A program made the position numbers and the translations under genes. The notes below the pieces were generated by a model. The model made no database searches, was not told the origin of the DNA, and worked only from the letters and a program-made list of their open reading frames with translations. A DNA stretch of 64,000 nt from Micromonospora sp. ATCC 39149. Lineage in GTDB: Bacteria > Actinomycetota > Actinomycetes > Mycobacteriales > Micromonosporaceae. Numbering within the stretch: the stretch's first letter is position 1; every line of letters starts with the position of its first letter. Below, one piece after another: positions 15,032 to 23,870 of this stretch. The stretch spans positions 5,446,592-5,510,591 of the forward strand of contig NZ_GG657738.1 in the NCBI RefSeq assembly GCF_000158815.1. Reading direction: 5' to 3'.

Positions 15032-15174
15032 CCGTGCTGCTCCGTTCCTCGCGCTGCGGCGGCTCGGGTGCCGATCGCGTACAGAACGACAGGCAGGGTC
15101 ATGCACACCGCACGCGTGCGACACATCGGGCAGGATGGAACCATGCGGCGGCGCAGTCCGGCCGCCCAGCATGG

Positions 15175-15756
15175 TCAGATCCCCGCTGCGGCGTCGTACC
15201 GGCGGCGCAGATCGGCCATCTCCGATTCGGCCAGCGCCTCCTTGAGCGCCAACTCCTCGTACTTGTCCGGGAACATCTCCCGCAGCCGGTCGACGAACCT
15301 GGTGTCGGCGGTCGCCTCGACCACCTGGATGCCCGGGGGCTCGCTGGACATGTCGATGATCACCGGGCCGGCCAGCTTGACTGCAACGTCCCAGGGGCGC
15401 TTCTGCTCGGCGACGCCGCAGAGGTGGAAGCCGTAGACCGTCCGCACGTCAGCGAGCGTGGTGACCTCGGCCGGCTCGTAGCCGTAGACGCGGACCCCGC
15501 AGATCACCGCCGGTTTCTCCTTCCCGGTCGCCGCCTGCTGGCCACCGTGTCCGGCGTGGTTGTGCTGCCCCGGGTCCGCCTGTTCGAGCGTGGCCCGCAT
15601 CCGGGTCATGACCTGCGCGTGCACATCCGCCGGCTCCGCCTCCGGGCCGGCCCGGTTGACCAGTACGACCGTGCCGGCCAACGTCGCCAGCAGGATCACC
15701 GCCACCCACACCAGGCGGTGCCGGTACCACCCCGCGAAACTCCTCTGAGCAATCAT
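15175..15756 (-). CDS. membrane-anchored exported protein of unknown function
   Basis: 193 residues; the ATG at 15756 follows GAGGTGAGA. One uncleaved span at 15-34 follows a basic start, giving a type II orientation. The outer domain has a His/Gly-rich stretch (GQHNHAGHGG, near 63-72), two Cys (VICGV and FHLCGV) that may form a disulfide, and a charged helical C-terminus. I recognise no family. There is no operon partner on this strand. Confidence 0.65.
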   Translation of the reverse strand: MIAQRSFAGWYRHRLVWVAVILLATLAGTVVLVNRAGPEAEPADVHAQVMTRMRATLEQADPGQHNHAGHGGQQAATGKEKPAVICGVRVYGYEPAEVTTLADVRTVYGFHLCGVAEQKRPWDVAVKLAGPVIIDMSSEPPGIQVVEATADTRFVDRLREMFPDKYEELALKEALAESEMADLRRRYDAAAGI

Positions 15757-16304
15757 GATTGCTTCTCACCTCGTCGCCGGTTCTGGTGCGTTGGCAGACC
15801 GCATCGGACTCCCCCGACGTGTCAGACGTCGAACGCGTCGGCCACCCGGGGGGAGGTACTGGGAGTACGTACGGCGGGCGAGGATGCCCTGCCCGGCAGA
15901 CGCCCGTCGTCGTAGCGATGGCCCGGCAGTGCGGCACGCGAGCTTCTGGCGTAGCTGCGTGCTGCGGGCACTGCGATGCTCCCGGGTTGGCCGTTCCCAG
16001 CACGGTTGCCCCCGCGCTGCGGCGATGTGAGCCATTCCATCACGCCCCGATCCACTCCCACAACATCGACAATCCTCAGTGCCGGTCGGGCCTGGCCAAC
16101 ACCCCGGGTCGGCCACTGTGATCGATTCACAGGCACAGGCGGCCGATCCAGGCGGTGGTGGGCCAGTCCGCAGCACACGCAGGCTGCCTCGTGACCGCAG
16201 GCCAGGATCTCGGCATTCAGGTTGGCGGTCTGGTGGACGCCGCCGGCGAGGCGTTGCCGCAGGTGAGGGTGAAGGGGTGAGGACTGTTCGCTAAAGTCAG
16301 CGAA
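15757..16304. other. 548-bp intergenic stretch without a recognisable gene
   Basis: Open frames exist on both strands, but none has a ribosome site together with a recognisable or balanced protein sequence. GC content is slightly lower around 16050-16140. It presumably contains the promoter of the exported protein on the left and of the HhH protein on the right. Confidence 0.5.
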
Positions 16305-16499
16305 GTGAGTTCTGTCCTCGACAGCCTGCCGAAGATCGGTGCGCCAGCGACGCGGGCCCTGAACAACGCCGGCTATTCGACGCTGCGCGATCTTGTGGGA
16401 GTGCCGCGTGCCGACCTGGCCAAACTGCATGGCATGGGACCGAAGGCGCTCGGGATCATTCAGAGCGCGCTGGAGCAGCACGATCTGAGCCTGGGATAG
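16305..16499 (+). CDS. small helix-hairpin-helix DNA-binding protein
   Basis: 64 residues from GTG at 16305. IGAPATRALNNAGYSTLRDL and LAKLHGMGPKALGIIQSAL are two HhH units, like the alpha-CTD of RNA polymerase and other small HhH proteins that bind DNA without sequence specificity. There is no catalytic domain. No operon partner is evident; the neighbouring methyltransferase has its own upstream gap. Family assignment is secure, biological role unknown. Confidence 0.75.
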   Translation: MSSVLDSLPKIGAPATRALNNAGYSTLRDLVGVPRADLAKLHGMGPKALGIIQSALEQHDLSLG

Positions 16500-16820
16500 G
16501 GCCTCCCCCGTCACAGCGCGCCCGGCAACTCGGCAGCCGGCAGCTCGAGGCGGCAGGCTGGCAGCTCAGCGGGCCAGGCACCTGACCCGACCCCGTTACC
16601 TGGTCACCGAACCCGGCACCGGGCTCAGTGCTGCCGGGCCGCGTCCGCCGCGGCAGCAACGGTGGCAGGCCGCCCGCCCCGAAGGCCGCGGGGAGCCTGC
16701 CGGCCGGGCCTGGTCGCCGCCCTTCGTCCACTCCGTGAATCTGTAGGGGCCGGGTGGGTGGCCTGGGCAAGCCGGATACACTGTGCTCCTTCTAGCGTCC
16801 TGTTGACCCGGGAGTTCACA
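16500..16820. other. 321-bp intergenic stretch
   Basis: The first 80 bp contain several spaced GGCAG/GGCAGCTC direct repeats. The rest is GC-rich DNA without a credible gene. The promoter of the methyltransferase should lie near its right end. Confidence 0.45.
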
Positions 16821-17660
16821 GTGGATCGCATCGCCGAACCCTTCGACCATGCTCAGCGGCCGAAGCGCACACAGCCGGTCGGTGTGGATCCCACGGTGCC
16901 GAGCGTGGCACGGGTCTACGACGCCCTTCTGGGCGGCAAGGACAACTTCGCCGTCGACCGGGACATCGCCGACAAGCTCATGAAACTGACTCCCGGCGGG
17001 GTCGACGTGGGGCTTTACAACCGGGCTGTCCTGGGTCGGGCCGTCCGGCACATGGTCAGCCAGGGCATCGATCAGTTCATCGACCTCGGTGCCGGCCTGC
17101 CGACGGTGCAGAACACCCACGAGGTCGCGCAGAGCGTGAATCCGCAATCCAATGTGGTCTACGTCGACAATGATCCGATGGTGCTGGTCCATGGTCGCGC
17201 GTTGCTGGCAGACAACAAGAAGACCACGGTGATCACAGCCGACCTCTGCGAACCCGACGCGGTGCTGGACAACCGCGATCTGCGTGCTCTGATCGACTTC
17301 GACCGGCCGGTCGGGCTGCTGATGGTCGCCGTACTCCACCACCTTGATGACTCTCAACGCCCCGGCGAGCTGGTTGCGCGTTATCGGGACGCGATCCCTT
17401 CGGGCAGCTTCATATTTATTACCCACTTCATCGACGGCGGCGAGGAGACCGCCGAGATCGAGCGGGTGATGCTCGGCGGCCTGGGCAGTGGACGGTTCCG
17501 GAGCTTCGACGAGGTCCGCGGCTTCTTCGCCGGCATGGAGCTGCTGGAGCCGGGCGTTGTCTACAACCCGCTCTGGCGTCCGGATCCGAACGACGTCGTA
17601 CCTGACCCGATGAGCTTCGCCGGAAAGATCATCGCGGGCGGCTTGGGCCGCAAGCCTTAA
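16821..17660 (+). CDS. SAM-dependent methyltransferase, Methyltransf_19 (DUF574) family
   Basis: 279 residues from GTG at 16821 (GGGAG at 16810-16814), matching the family's usual length. It shows PSVARVYDALLGGKDNFAVDR near the N-terminus, the SAM-binding FIDLGAGLPTVQNTHEVAQ, NVVYVDNDPMVLVHGRALL, and VGLLMVAVLHHLDD in the core. Such proteins are very abundant in actinobacteria and methylate unknown, probably small-molecule, substrates. It stands alone between two intergenic gaps. Confidence 0.88.
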   Translation: MDRIAEPFDHAQRPKRTQPVGVDPTVPSVARVYDALLGGKDNFAVDRDIADKLMKLTPGGVDVGLYNRAVLGRAVRHMVSQGIDQFIDLGAGLPTVQNTHEVAQSVNPQSNVVYVDNDPMVLVHGRALLADNKKTTVITADLCEPDAVLDNRDLRALIDFDRPVGLLMVAVLHHLDDSQRPGELVARYRDAIPSGSFIFITHFIDGGEETAEIERVMLGGLGSGRFRSFDEVRGFFAGMELLEPGVVYNPLWRPDPNDVVPDPMSFAGKIIAGGLGRKP

Positions 17661-18065
17661 CCTTCGTCTTTGCAGTAGGTCTCACACGGCGTATCTGGCC
17701 CGCGAAATGGGCTGGCTCGATGAGTGGGTCGTGGAGCGACAACGGCGGTATCCGTCGGACCTGGCTGATGCGCATCCTGACCGGCGCCCGCTTGGTCGCC
17801 GGCCTCGCCGTCGTGCTCGCGCTCTGCGCAATCCTTTCCCTTCGGACTCGGCTTCTCCTTCGTCGGCCGGAAGCCCGTCGCCGACACCGACTGGTGATTG
17901 TTGGCGTGTGGGGCAGCGGACCCCGCACCGCCCAAGACTCCATAAGACGACTACGCCGTCAGCATCGCCAGGCGCCCACGACTAGAGCGTGTGGTGAAAG
18001 TGCTGGTCACAGCTACTCTTGGGAACTGTGACCAGCACGGTCGCCGCTGGCCGACAAGTGGCCGG
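17661..18065. other. 405-bp intergenic region with a long hairpin
   Basis: A frame from 17720 could encode a 103-residue protein with one hydrophobic stretch, but it has no ribosome site and its C-terminus is low-complexity basic, so I do not call it. The notable structure is the 13-bp-arm hairpin at 17998-18038, part of the repeat described separately. Confidence 0.5.
17995..18038. repeat. hairpin carrying one copy of a 16-bp flanking repeat
   Basis: TGAAAGTGCTGGTCAC (17995-18010) recurs exactly at 19414-19429. Here the sequence continues into a hairpin: GTGCTGGTCACAG pairs perfectly with CTGTGACCAGCAC at 18026-18038. The arrangement resembles insertion-sequence ends or a bidirectional terminator between the methyltransferase side and the convergent oxidoreductase. 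Confidence 0.55.
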
Positions 18066-18947
18066 TCAGCGCACCAGCAGGTCGATTACGCCCGTCAGGT
18101 CCTCCTCGCCGCTGCCCTCGGTTAGGCGGCGACGCATCAGCTCGAAGTAGGGGCTGAGCAGTTCCGGGCTGACCCCCTGCTGTTCGGCGGTGCTCAGGAA
18201 GGTCTGCGTGCCGGCCACCTGCATGGCGAGGTTGGAGACGACACCCTTGGTGTAGTCGCCGCTCCGCAACTGGTCGGCGGTCTGGTGAACTGCCGGGGCC
18301 ATCGCGACGAGCCAGTCGGCGAGCAGCGGGGCCAGCGACGCGGGGTCGATGTCCTCCTTGCGGATCAGGGCGAAGGCATGCGCTGCCCCGGCGAACATCC
18401 CGTACATGGCGCTGAGCAGAGCCACGTCGTGCAGGGCCGCGAAGCCCGCGTCCTGGCCGACGTAGGTAGTGCCGGCCGGGATGCCGAGCGTCTCCTGGTG
18501 CCGCTCGAACAGCTCCCGCGAGCCGCTGTAGAAGACGTAGCCGCCGGCTTCCGAAACGCCGATCATCGGAGGGACAGCCATGATCCCGCCGTCCAGGTAG
18601 CGGGCGCCGCGCTCGCGGGCCCACTCGGCACGAGCGCGGGAGTGGGCAGGGGTGCTAGTGGTCAGGTTGACCAGATCCTTGTCGGCCAGGTCGGTGCCGG
18701 CAAGCACCTCCTCGACCGAGGCGTCGTCCAATAGACAGACGACGACCAGGGTGTTCGCCGCGACGGCCTCAGCGGCGCTGTCCGCGACCCTCGCCCCCTC
18801 GGCGGCCAGCGCCGCGGCGCGGGCCGGGGTGCGATTCCAGACGGTGAGCGGGTGGCCGGCGGCAAGCCAGGTACGGGCCAGTGCGGTGCCCATCGCACCG
18901 AGGCCCAGCAGCGTGACGGGAGTCTTCTCAACAGCGTTCTGTGCCAT
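18066..18947 (-). CDS. NAD(P)-dependent oxidoreductase, 3-hydroxyisobutyrate dehydrogenase/imine reductase type
   Basis: 293 residues. The Rossmann start VTLLGLGAMGTALARTWLAAGHPLTVWNRT gives the GxGxxG cofactor site with the NRT typical of NADPH use. LDGGIMAVPPMIGV and the all-helical C-terminal half match imine-reductase/beta-hydroxyacid dehydrogenase proteins. The ATG at 18947 is fixed by the Rossmann start; upstream in-frame extension crosses the operator. It diverges from an HxlR regulator across a 96-bp gap containing a palindrome, so it is probably induced by a thiol-reactive or electrophilic compound. Confidence 0.85.
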   Translation of the reverse strand: MAQNAVEKTPVTLLGLGAMGTALARTWLAAGHPLTVWNRTPARAAALAAEGARVADSAAEAVAANTLVVVCLLDDASVEEVLAGTDLADKDLVNLTTSTPAHSRARAEWARERGARYLDGGIMAVPPMIGVSEAGGYVFYSGSRELFERHQETLGIPAGTTYVGQDAGFAALHDVALLSAMYGMFAGAAHAFALIRKEDIDPASLAPLLADWLVAMAPAVHQTADQLRSGDYTKGVVSNLAMQVAGTQTFLSTAEQQGVSPELLSPYFELMRRRLTEGSGEEDLTGVIDLLVR

Positions 18948-18981
18948 GCCGATTAGGCTGGCCGCGGGCCCGGAGGTGATC

Positions 18982-19007
18982 AAGTACGCACTTCGGAGTG
19001 GGTACTT
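18982..19007. promoter_or_regulatory. HxlR operator between divergent genes
   Basis: A 26-bp palindrome has outer arms AAGTAC (18982-18987) and GTACTT (19002-19007) and inner arms CACT and AGTG around TCGG. This two-tier form is the usual HxlR-family target. It lies 35 bp from the oxidoreductase start and 37 bp from the regulator start, so one bound dimer can control both. Confidence 0.75.
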
Positions 19008-19043
19008 ACCCCGGGGTGAGCGAGCACGTCGGGAGAGTGGGGC

Positions 19044-19406
19044 ATGACGACGCTGAACCGGCCGGGCGCACCAGACGGACACGTCTGCGGGATCGACACC
19101 GCGATGGAGGTGATCGGCGGCAAGTGGAAGGTGCTGATCCTCTGGGCACTCCATGAGCACCCCTACCGCCGCTTCGGCGAACTGCGTCGACTGCTGCCGG
19201 GGATCACCGAGAAGGTACTGGCCTCTCACCTACGTGAGATGGAGGCGGACGGCGTCGTGCACCGCGTCTCCTACGACGAGGTGCCGCCCCGCGTCGAGTA
19301 CTCGCTGACCGAGGACGGCGTGCGCCTCAACGATGCACTCCAGCCGCTGGCCGCCTGGGGACGCGAGCGGCCGATCGCTCGAGGGCTGGAGGGGAAGGCG
19401 GGCTAG
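19044..19406 (+). CDS. HxlR-family transcriptional regulator
   Basis: 120 residues with the HxlR winged helix: CGIDTAMEVIGGKWKVLILW, RRFGELRRLLPGITEKVLASHLREMEADGVV and the wing VPPRVEYSLTEDG. The single conserved Cys15 at the head of the first helix is the redox- or electrophile-sensing residue in characterised members (HypR/YodB type). It is divergent from the oxidoreductase it probably controls. Confidence 0.9.
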   Translation: MTTLNRPGAPDGHVCGIDTAMEVIGGKWKVLILWALHEHPYRRFGELRRLLPGITEKVLASHLREMEADGVVHRVSYDEVPPRVEYSLTEDGVRLNDALQPLAAWGRERPIARGLEGKAG

Positions 19407-19413
19407 GGTTTGA

Positions 19414-19429
19414 TGAAAGTGCTGGTCAC
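19414..19429 (+). repeat. second copy of the 16-bp repeat flanking the HxlR module
   Basis: TGAAAGTGCTGGTCAC matches the copy at 17995-18010; with gaps the similarity extends left to CTAG. Immediately right, the minus-strand frame ending at 19426 reads like a genuine protein C-terminus (RKAQLELELDLDQRP). It may be the remnant of an unknown gene, possibly a transposase. Confidence 0.45.
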
Positions 19430-19620
19430 GGCGTTGTGGACACCTCGGCCGGCGTGGAGTCGGTGGGTCGCTGGTCCAAGTCGAGTTCGAGTTCGAGTTG
19501 TGCCTTGCGGGCGCGCAGGAGCCCGACGGTCCGCCGAGCGACCGGCGTGCCGGCAGCCCGGCGAGTCGGTTGGGCCGACAGGCAGTGGCCCGGCCACGGG
19601 GCAGCGGCTAGCCTGCCGTC

Positions 19621-20241
19621 ATGGCGAGTGCCGAGCTGGGTGAGTTGATCGTCGCGGACGCCGACGCGCTGCGCGCGTGGTTGTCGGCCAACCACGCCAC
19701 GTCGCCCGGTGTCTGGCTCGCCCTGACCAAGAAGGGCGGCACAGTCACCTCGCTGACCTGGCAGCAGGCCGTCGACGAGGCTCTGTGTTTCGGTTGGATC
19801 GATGGGCAGGCCCGTAAACGGGATCAGGAAACCTCCTGGATCCGGTTCACCCCGCGCAGGCCCAGCAGTTCCTGGTCGCAACGCAACGTCGCCAACGTGG
19901 CCCGGCTGGAGGCGCAGGGGCGAATGCAGCCCCCGGGCCGCGCTGCGGTGGAAGCCGCGAAGGCCGACGGGCGGTGGGCAGCCGCCTACGCCCCGCCGTC
20001 GGAAGCCGAGGTGCCGGCCGACCTCCTCGCCGCCATCGCCGCCGACCCCGCCGCCCAGGCCATGTTCGACGTACTCACCAGAACCAATCGGTTCGCTCTC
20101 ATCTACCGCGTCAATGCCGTCAAACGACCGCAGACCCGCGAGCGGAAGATTGGCGAGTTCGTCGCCATGCTGGCCCGCCATGAGACGATCTACCCACAGA
20201 AGGCCAAACCGCCGAACTCGCCGTCATCGACATCTTCATGA
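19621..20241 (+). CDS. YdeI/OmpD-associated family protein
   Basis: 206 residues from ATG at 19621. Conserved features include the N-terminal LRAWLSANHATSPGVWLAL, LTWQQAVDEALCFGWIDGQARK and RFTPRRPSSSWSQRNVANV, then a helical tail with KRPQTRERKIGEFVAMLARHE. Family members are small soluble proteins of unsettled function, reported around antimicrobial-peptide and stress phenotypes. No operon partner is seen. Confidence 0.85.
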   Translation: MASAELGELIVADADALRAWLSANHATSPGVWLALTKKGGTVTSLTWQQAVDEALCFGWIDGQARKRDQETSWIRFTPRRPSSSWSQRNVANVARLEAQGRMQPPGRAAVEAAKADGRWAAAYAPPSEAEVPADLLAAIAADPAAQAMFDVLTRTNRFALIYRVNAVKRPQTRERKIGEFVAMLARHETIYPQKAKPPNSPSSTSS

Positions 20242-20494
20242 TCAAAAGCACTCACCTGGCCGGGCACGGGTCGTAGCTCCAATTGAACAAGTAGCTGCCG
20301 GTAGGGCGTTCTACCGGTGCCGGTTGCGGGGATGCCCTTGGCCGTCGCGATACTCCTGATCGGTTGGGTCGCCGTAGCGGACCTCCACCCGCGCCACCGC
20401 AGAGTCGCCCTCGACAACGGTGCCTCGACGATCCGGCCAGCGGGGCGGGAGTCAGGCGCTGCCCGGGGGCGTGCGTGGGCACTATCGTTCTGGT

Positions 20495-20992
20495 GTGCAC
20501 ATCCGTTTTGACGTCCCCGCCGATCCTGGCTACCCCGGCCGCGTGGCCGCTGCGCTCAGCAGTGTTCGGCTGCGTAAGTACGGTTATATCGGCGTGTCGC
20601 TGGTGGTGGTCGGGGCGATCGGGTTCGCAGTCTCGCGCGGGCTCGCACGGGGCGAGCAGATCTCGTCGCTGTGGATGGCGATTGTCGTGGGTGGTCTGCT
20701 GTCGATGCTGTACTCGCCGTGGGTGCGGTGGCGGGCCCGGCGGCGCTCCAGTCGCTACGCCGTCGAGGGCGCCTATGACATCACCGACGACAACATCATG
20801 ATGCGCAGCGGCTCGGTGTCCGGCGGGATCGCCTGGGACGGGGTCGACCAGGTAAGGGACACCCCTGAGTTCTGGATCGTGTACGTCGGCCGGGTGCCGG
20901 CGACCGTGATCCCACGTGGCTTGATGTCCGCCGAGGACGCCGAGACGTTGCGGGCCTATATGGCCGAACGCGGGCTGCTTCAGCTTCGGTGA
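20495..20992 (+). CDS. YcxB-like membrane protein
   Basis: 165 residues from GTG at 20495. Two spans near residues 30-47 and 57-75 are followed by a cytoplasmic beta-rich domain with YDITDDNIMMRSGSVSGGIAWDGVDQV and a VIPRGLMS strand. This is the two-TM-plus-PH-like-domain layout of YcxB (PF14317) proteins. Function is unknown. The 253-bp gap before it holds no gene. Confidence 0.75.
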   Translation: MHIRFDVPADPGYPGRVAAALSSVRLRKYGYIGVSLVVVGAIGFAVSRGLARGEQISSLWMAIVVGGLLSMLYSPWVRWRARRRSSRYAVEGAYDITDDNIMMRSGSVSGGIAWDGVDQVRDTPEFWIVYVGRVPATVIPRGLMSAEDAETLRAYMAERGLLQLR

Positions 20993-21094
20993 ACTCATCC
21001 GCCGCAGACCGAGCTTCGTGGAGCGCAGCCGGCTGACAGGTGACGACGCGCGGACGTGCCGATGAGCGGTGCCGACGGCGGGTGACCGCCGGCT

Positions 21095-22000
21095 TCAGAG
21101 GTAGCTGATGCCGGTCAGCTTCTCGGCCGCCGCCCAGAGCCGCTTGCCAACTGCCGGATCGGCGGCCTCGCGGCTGAGTTGGGCCTCGGTGACCGGGCCC
21201 CGCGTCTCCCATAGCCTGGATGGCCCGAAGAACTGGCCGCCCCGTACGCCGGGTTCGGTTGCGGCGCGCAACTGCGGCAGCGCGCCCTGCTTCACCGACT
21301 GGGTGACCACCAGGCCGAGCCATGCGATCGCCTGCCCGGACCGGCCACGGTGCTCGAAGGCGCGCGGAGCCAGGTTGGTGCGGGTGAGACCGGGGTGGGC
21401 CAGCGCGCTGACGATCGGCGATCCGGCGGCGCGCAGACGGCGGTCCAGTTCGATGCCGAAGACGGTGGTGGCGAGCTTGGATCGGCGGTAGGCGGTGGCT
21501 GCCCGGTAGTCACGCTCGAACATCAGGTCGTCGAAGTCGAGGTGCGCGCTCTTGTGGACGAGCGAGCTGAGACTGACCACGCGGGCTTCCCGCGCCACCG
21601 CCAGGTTGCCGAGCAGCAGGCCGGTCAGCGCGAAGTGGCCCAGCATGTTGGTGGCGAGCTGCAGCTCGAAGCCGTCGGCGGAGGTTCGGCGCGGGCCGAG
21701 CAGCACCGCGCCGGCATTGTTGATCAGCACGTCGATTGCCGGGTGGTCGGCGGCCAGCTTCGCCGCGAAGGTCTGTACGGAGGCGAGGGAGGCCAGGTCC
21801 AGCTCGCGTACCTCTACGTCGCCGCCGATCCGGCGGGCGGCCTCCTCGCCGGCGGCGGTGTTGCGGACGGCGAGTACGACGTGCGCGCCGTGGTGGGCCA
21901 GCTCGGTGGCGGTGACCAGGCCGAGGCCCGAGTTCGCGCCGGTCACGACAGCGATCCGGCCGTGCTGGTCGGGGATTCGGTCGGTGGTCCATCCGGTCAT
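21095..22000 (-). CDS. short-chain dehydrogenase/reductase
   Basis: 301 residues from ATG at 22000 (AGGAGC upstream). TGANSGLGLVTATELAHHGA is the cofactor glycine motif, NNAGA the structural motif, SLSS and YRRSK the catalytic Ser/Tyr/Lys region. The sequence best fits the retinol-dehydrogenase/light-dependent protochlorophyllide-reductase-like branch of actinobacterial SDRs. Substrate is unknown. It diverges from an XRE/MmyB regulator, which usually controls the adjacent SDR. Confidence 0.88.
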   Translation of the reverse strand: MTGWTTDRIPDQHGRIAVVTGANSGLGLVTATELAHHGAHVVLAVRNTAAGEEAARRIGGDVEVRELDLASLASVQTFAAKLAADHPAIDVLINNAGAVLLGPRRTSADGFELQLATNMLGHFALTGLLLGNLAVAREARVVSLSSLVHKSAHLDFDDLMFERDYRAATAYRRSKLATTVFGIELDRRLRAAGSPIVSALAHPGLTRTNLAPRAFEHRGRSGQAIAWLGLVVTQSVKQGALPQLRAATEPGVRGGQFFGPSRLWETRGPVTEAQLSREAADPAVGKRLWAAAEKLTGISYL

Positions 22001-22131
22001 CAGCTGCTCCTGGAAGTGTCGGTGCGGTAGACCGCCGACGCTAGGGGGGACGCGAGCCGGCTCGGTCGTTCGCGGTTGCCTAGGTTTGCCGGACCTACCG
22101 TCGGCGATCCGGGCGGCGGCACACTTGCGGC

Positions 22132-23121
22132 ATGAGCCATCCATACGCTCGCGAACTCGGCGATTTCCTGCGCGCCCGGCGCAGCCGGCTGCGTCCGAGC
22201 GACGTCGGTCTGGAGCCGGGCGGCCGGCGCAAGGTCACCGGGCTGCGACGCGAGGAGCTGGCCCTGCTGGCCGGGCTGAGCACCGACTACTACCAGCGGA
22301 TGGAGCAGGGCCGGGAGGTACGCCCGTCCGACGGCGTCCTGGACGCGCTCGCCGGCGCGCTCGGCCTCGACGACGAGGAACGCCGGCACCTGTTCGTCCT
22401 GGCCCACGCCGCCCGCCGGCCGATCCCTGTCCGGATGGACCACGGTCCGGAACAGGTGCCGGACAGCACCCGGCGGCTGCTGCGAGTGCTGGACACCCCG
22501 GCGGTCGTGCTCGGCCGGCACCTCGACCTGCTCGCCTGGAACCCGATGGCCAGGGCGCTACTCGGCGACCCGGACGCCTATCCGCCCGACCGGCTCAACA
22601 TGCTCCTGCTGATGTTCGACGACACGCTGACCGGCGAACGGAGCTGCCCGGGCTGGGAGCGCCAAGTCCTGGACTACATCGGCATGATGCGCGCCGCCGT
22701 CGCCACCGACCCCACGCACCCCCGCGCCACCGCGATCGTCGGTGAGCTGAGCATCCGCAGCGCCGAGTTTCGGCGGCTGTGGGCCCGGCACGACGTACGC
22801 GAGTCGGTCAGCGGTACCAAGACTTTCAAGGTCCCCGAGGTCGGCGACATCGTCCTGTACTGGGACACGTACCCACTTCCCGGCAACCCTGGCCCGGTCA
22901 TGCTGGTCTTCACCGCCGAGCCGGGCAGCGCCGACGCGGACCGGCTGCAACTACTGGCGTCGTTGCACGCGCCCGCAAACGGGCGGCCCCCGCACGCGGA
23001 GCCGTCGAATACCACCCACGAGCGCCGGCCGACAAGCCGCCGCGCAGTCGACAGTCGCCGCCCCATCGGCGAGACCGCCCGTCGCGAAGATCAATCCACC
23101 GGGCGAGCCCGAGCAGAGTAG
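22132..23121 (+). CDS. XRE regulator with MmyB-like ligand-binding domain
   Basis: 329 residues. An N-terminal helix-turn-helix (LTGLR-type VTGLRREELALLAGLSTDYYQRMEQG, written here as two overlapping motifs VTGLRREELALLAG and STDYYQRMEQG) is followed by the PAS-like MmyB domain (PAVVLGRHLDLLAWNPMA, LWARHDVRE, TFKVPEVGDI). Family members end near LQLLASLHA (residue 278). Here about 50 extra Arg/Pro/Ser-rich residues follow that look like non-coding sequence read through, suggesting an eroded 3' end. It is divergent from the SDR it probably represses. Confidence 0.85.
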   Translation: MSHPYARELGDFLRARRSRLRPSDVGLEPGGRRKVTGLRREELALLAGLSTDYYQRMEQGREVRPSDGVLDALAGALGLDDEERRHLFVLAHAARRPIPVRMDHGPEQVPDSTRRLLRVLDTPAVVLGRHLDLLAWNPMARALLGDPDAYPPDRLNMLLLMFDDTLTGERSCPGWERQVLDYIGMMRAAVATDPTHPRATAIVGELSIRSAEFRRLWARHDVRESVSGTKTFKVPEVGDIVLYWDTYPLPGNPGPVMLVFTAEPGSADADRLQLLASLHAPANGRPPHAEPSNTTHERRPTSRRAVDSRRPIGETARREDQSTGRARAE

Positions 23122-23288
23122 CGGCTTCCGTCGCCTCCTGGAAGTCGACGATGGCCCCGCCGTGGCCCCTCGCCCAGTTCGTCACGACCTCGATGGGCTC
23201 GACGAGAGTCCAGCCGAGGCCGGTGAGGCTTGCCCCACCACCTTGCCTCCTGCCGTCGGCAGTCGCGACGGAGGTGCGGGGTCGAGGG

Positions 23289-23591
23289 CTACGAGGCCAG
23301 CCGCTCGCCGGCGCCGCGACCTGATGTCGCGAGTTCGGCCCCGCCGTCCGACTTGTTGATCTCAAACCACACGGCGTCCAGGGAGAGGCCGAGGACGTCG
23401 GCGATCGCGGCGATGGTCGGGAAGGCGGGGGTGGCTACGCGGCCGGACTCGATCTTCCGAAGGGTCTCCGGTGAGACGCCCGCGTCCAGCGCGGTGCCGA
23501 GCATCGAGCGTTGCCCCCTGGCGCGGCGCAGGAGGGCACCGAGGCGCTGCCCGCGTTCGACGTCTTCGGGTGTGAGCGGCAGCCTGACCAT
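23289..23591 (-). CDS. XRE-family HTH protein
   Basis: 100 residues from ATG at 23591. GALLRRARGQRSMLGTALDAGVSPETLRKIESGR is a lambda-repressor-like helix-turn-helix. PAFPTIAAIADVLGLSLDAVW is its closing helix. The C-terminus is short and Gly/Ala-rich. No toxin or other partner is next to it. Two 10-bp direct repeats just upstream suggest autoregulation. Confidence 0.85.
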   Translation of the reverse strand: MVRLPLTPEDVERGQRLGALLRRARGQRSMLGTALDAGVSPETLRKIESGRVATPAFPTIAAIADVLGLSLDAVWFEINKSDGGAELATSGRGAGERLAS

Positions 23592-23605
23592 GACTTCGAT
23601 TCTAG

Positions 23606-23629
23606 TGCCGGGATAGTATTGCCGGGATA
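23606..23629. promoter_or_regulatory. direct-repeat operator of the XRE gene
   Basis: TGCCGGGATA occurs at 23606-23615 and again at 23620-23629, a 14-bp period, 15-38 bp before the start codon at 23591. Tandem sites in this position would let the XRE protein repress itself. Confidence 0.55.
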
Positions 23630-23870
23630 ATTATTGGCCGAGCGGGGGAGTCGCCGCGTCCTGGCCCCCTGCGCCGGACCCGCATGCACCGAAACCCTCG
23701 GCCGCGAACGCCGGGACACCGAACCGCCTGACCGTGCAGCGGCAGCTGGCGGCTAGCCGCAGGGCCGCTAAGCCGACGCCCGCACCGGCGTGCGTGAGGT
23801 GCCTGCGTGTCGACGGCGGCGCGCAGGCGAGCCGGGCGGATCTGCGGCGAGATATGTGAGTTGACTCAGA

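Noticed and set aside
15822..16514. 230-residue minus-strand frame
   Set aside because: Opposes the clear HhH gene at one end and has no recognisable sequence or start signal.
17720..18031. 103-residue frame with one hydrophobic stretch
   Set aside because: No ribosome site, low-complexity basic tail, and its end runs into the hairpin repeat.
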